DNA of 5,167 nt from Actinomycetota bacterium (GTDB taxonomy: Bacteria; Actinomycetota; Thermoleophilia; Solirubrobacterales; Solirubrobacteraceae), in contig JAHWJM010000218.1 in assembly GCA_019348435.1 (NCBI GenBank), positions 1 to 5,167 on the forward strand. The letters are read 5' to 3'. Under the pieces are notes generated by a model. That model searched no databases. It worked only from the letters and a program-made list of their open reading frames with translations, and was not told the DNA's origin. Shown here piece after piece: positions 5,154 through 5,167 of this stretch. The translations under genes were made by a program, and so were the position numbers. Each line of letters starts with the position of its first letter. Position 1 is the first letter of the stretch.

Positions 5154-5167
5154 CCTCACGACGCTTA

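Noticed and set aside
4356..5159. Minus-strand 267-codon frame opposite cobS
   Set aside because: Arg/Asp/Glu-rich antisense frame with no motif, while cobS on the plus strand has clear membrane segments and catalytic motifs.
1..5167. Mobile elements, CRISPR arrays, tRNA or rRNA genes, or an unknown defence-type system
   Set aside because: I saw no terminal inverted repeats, transposase motifs, spaced direct repeats or RNA-gene sequence, and the window is almost fully occupied by one coherent B12 pathway.

Overview
The window is a cobalamin (vitamin B12) late-assembly locus from a very GC-rich bacterium. GC content, GTG/TTG starts, end-overlapping genes and a promoter placed for a leaderless transcript all suggest an actinobacterium, possibly a deep-branching one; I cannot name a genus. 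The O2-dependent enzyme BluB suggests an aerobic or microaerobic life.

Two transcription units diverge from a short control region near 2.44-2.63 kb. The minus-strand unit reads leftwards: a histidine-phosphatase gene (cobC-like), cobD/cbiB, then cobQ/cbiP, which runs off the left edge of the window. Its genes are chained by 4-base GTGA and ATGA overlaps. Ahead of it lies a compact cobalamin riboswitch whose helices can be drawn base by base. A hairpin follows that covers part of a Shine-Dalgarno sequence, and then a 7-codon leader ORF whose stop overlaps the phosphatase GTG start. The plus-strand unit reads rightwards: a bluB-cobT fusion and then cobS, ending 14 bases before the right edge. 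It has no riboswitch in its own leader.

The genes form one pathway. CobQ amidates the corrin ring to cobyric acid, and CobD adds the aminopropanol arm to give cobinamide (phosphate). The BluB half makes 5,6-dimethylbenzimidazole (DMB) from FMNH2 and the CobT half activates it to alpha-ribazole phosphate. CobS joins the two arms, and the phosphatase removes the remaining phosphate. The kinase/guanylyltransferase (CobU/CobP) needed between CobD and CobS is not in the window.

The enzyme families are well known. The parts most worth attention are the control region (reduced riboswitch, RBS hairpin, leader ORF, overlapping divergent -10 elements), the bluB-cobT fusion and the ambiguous cobS start.
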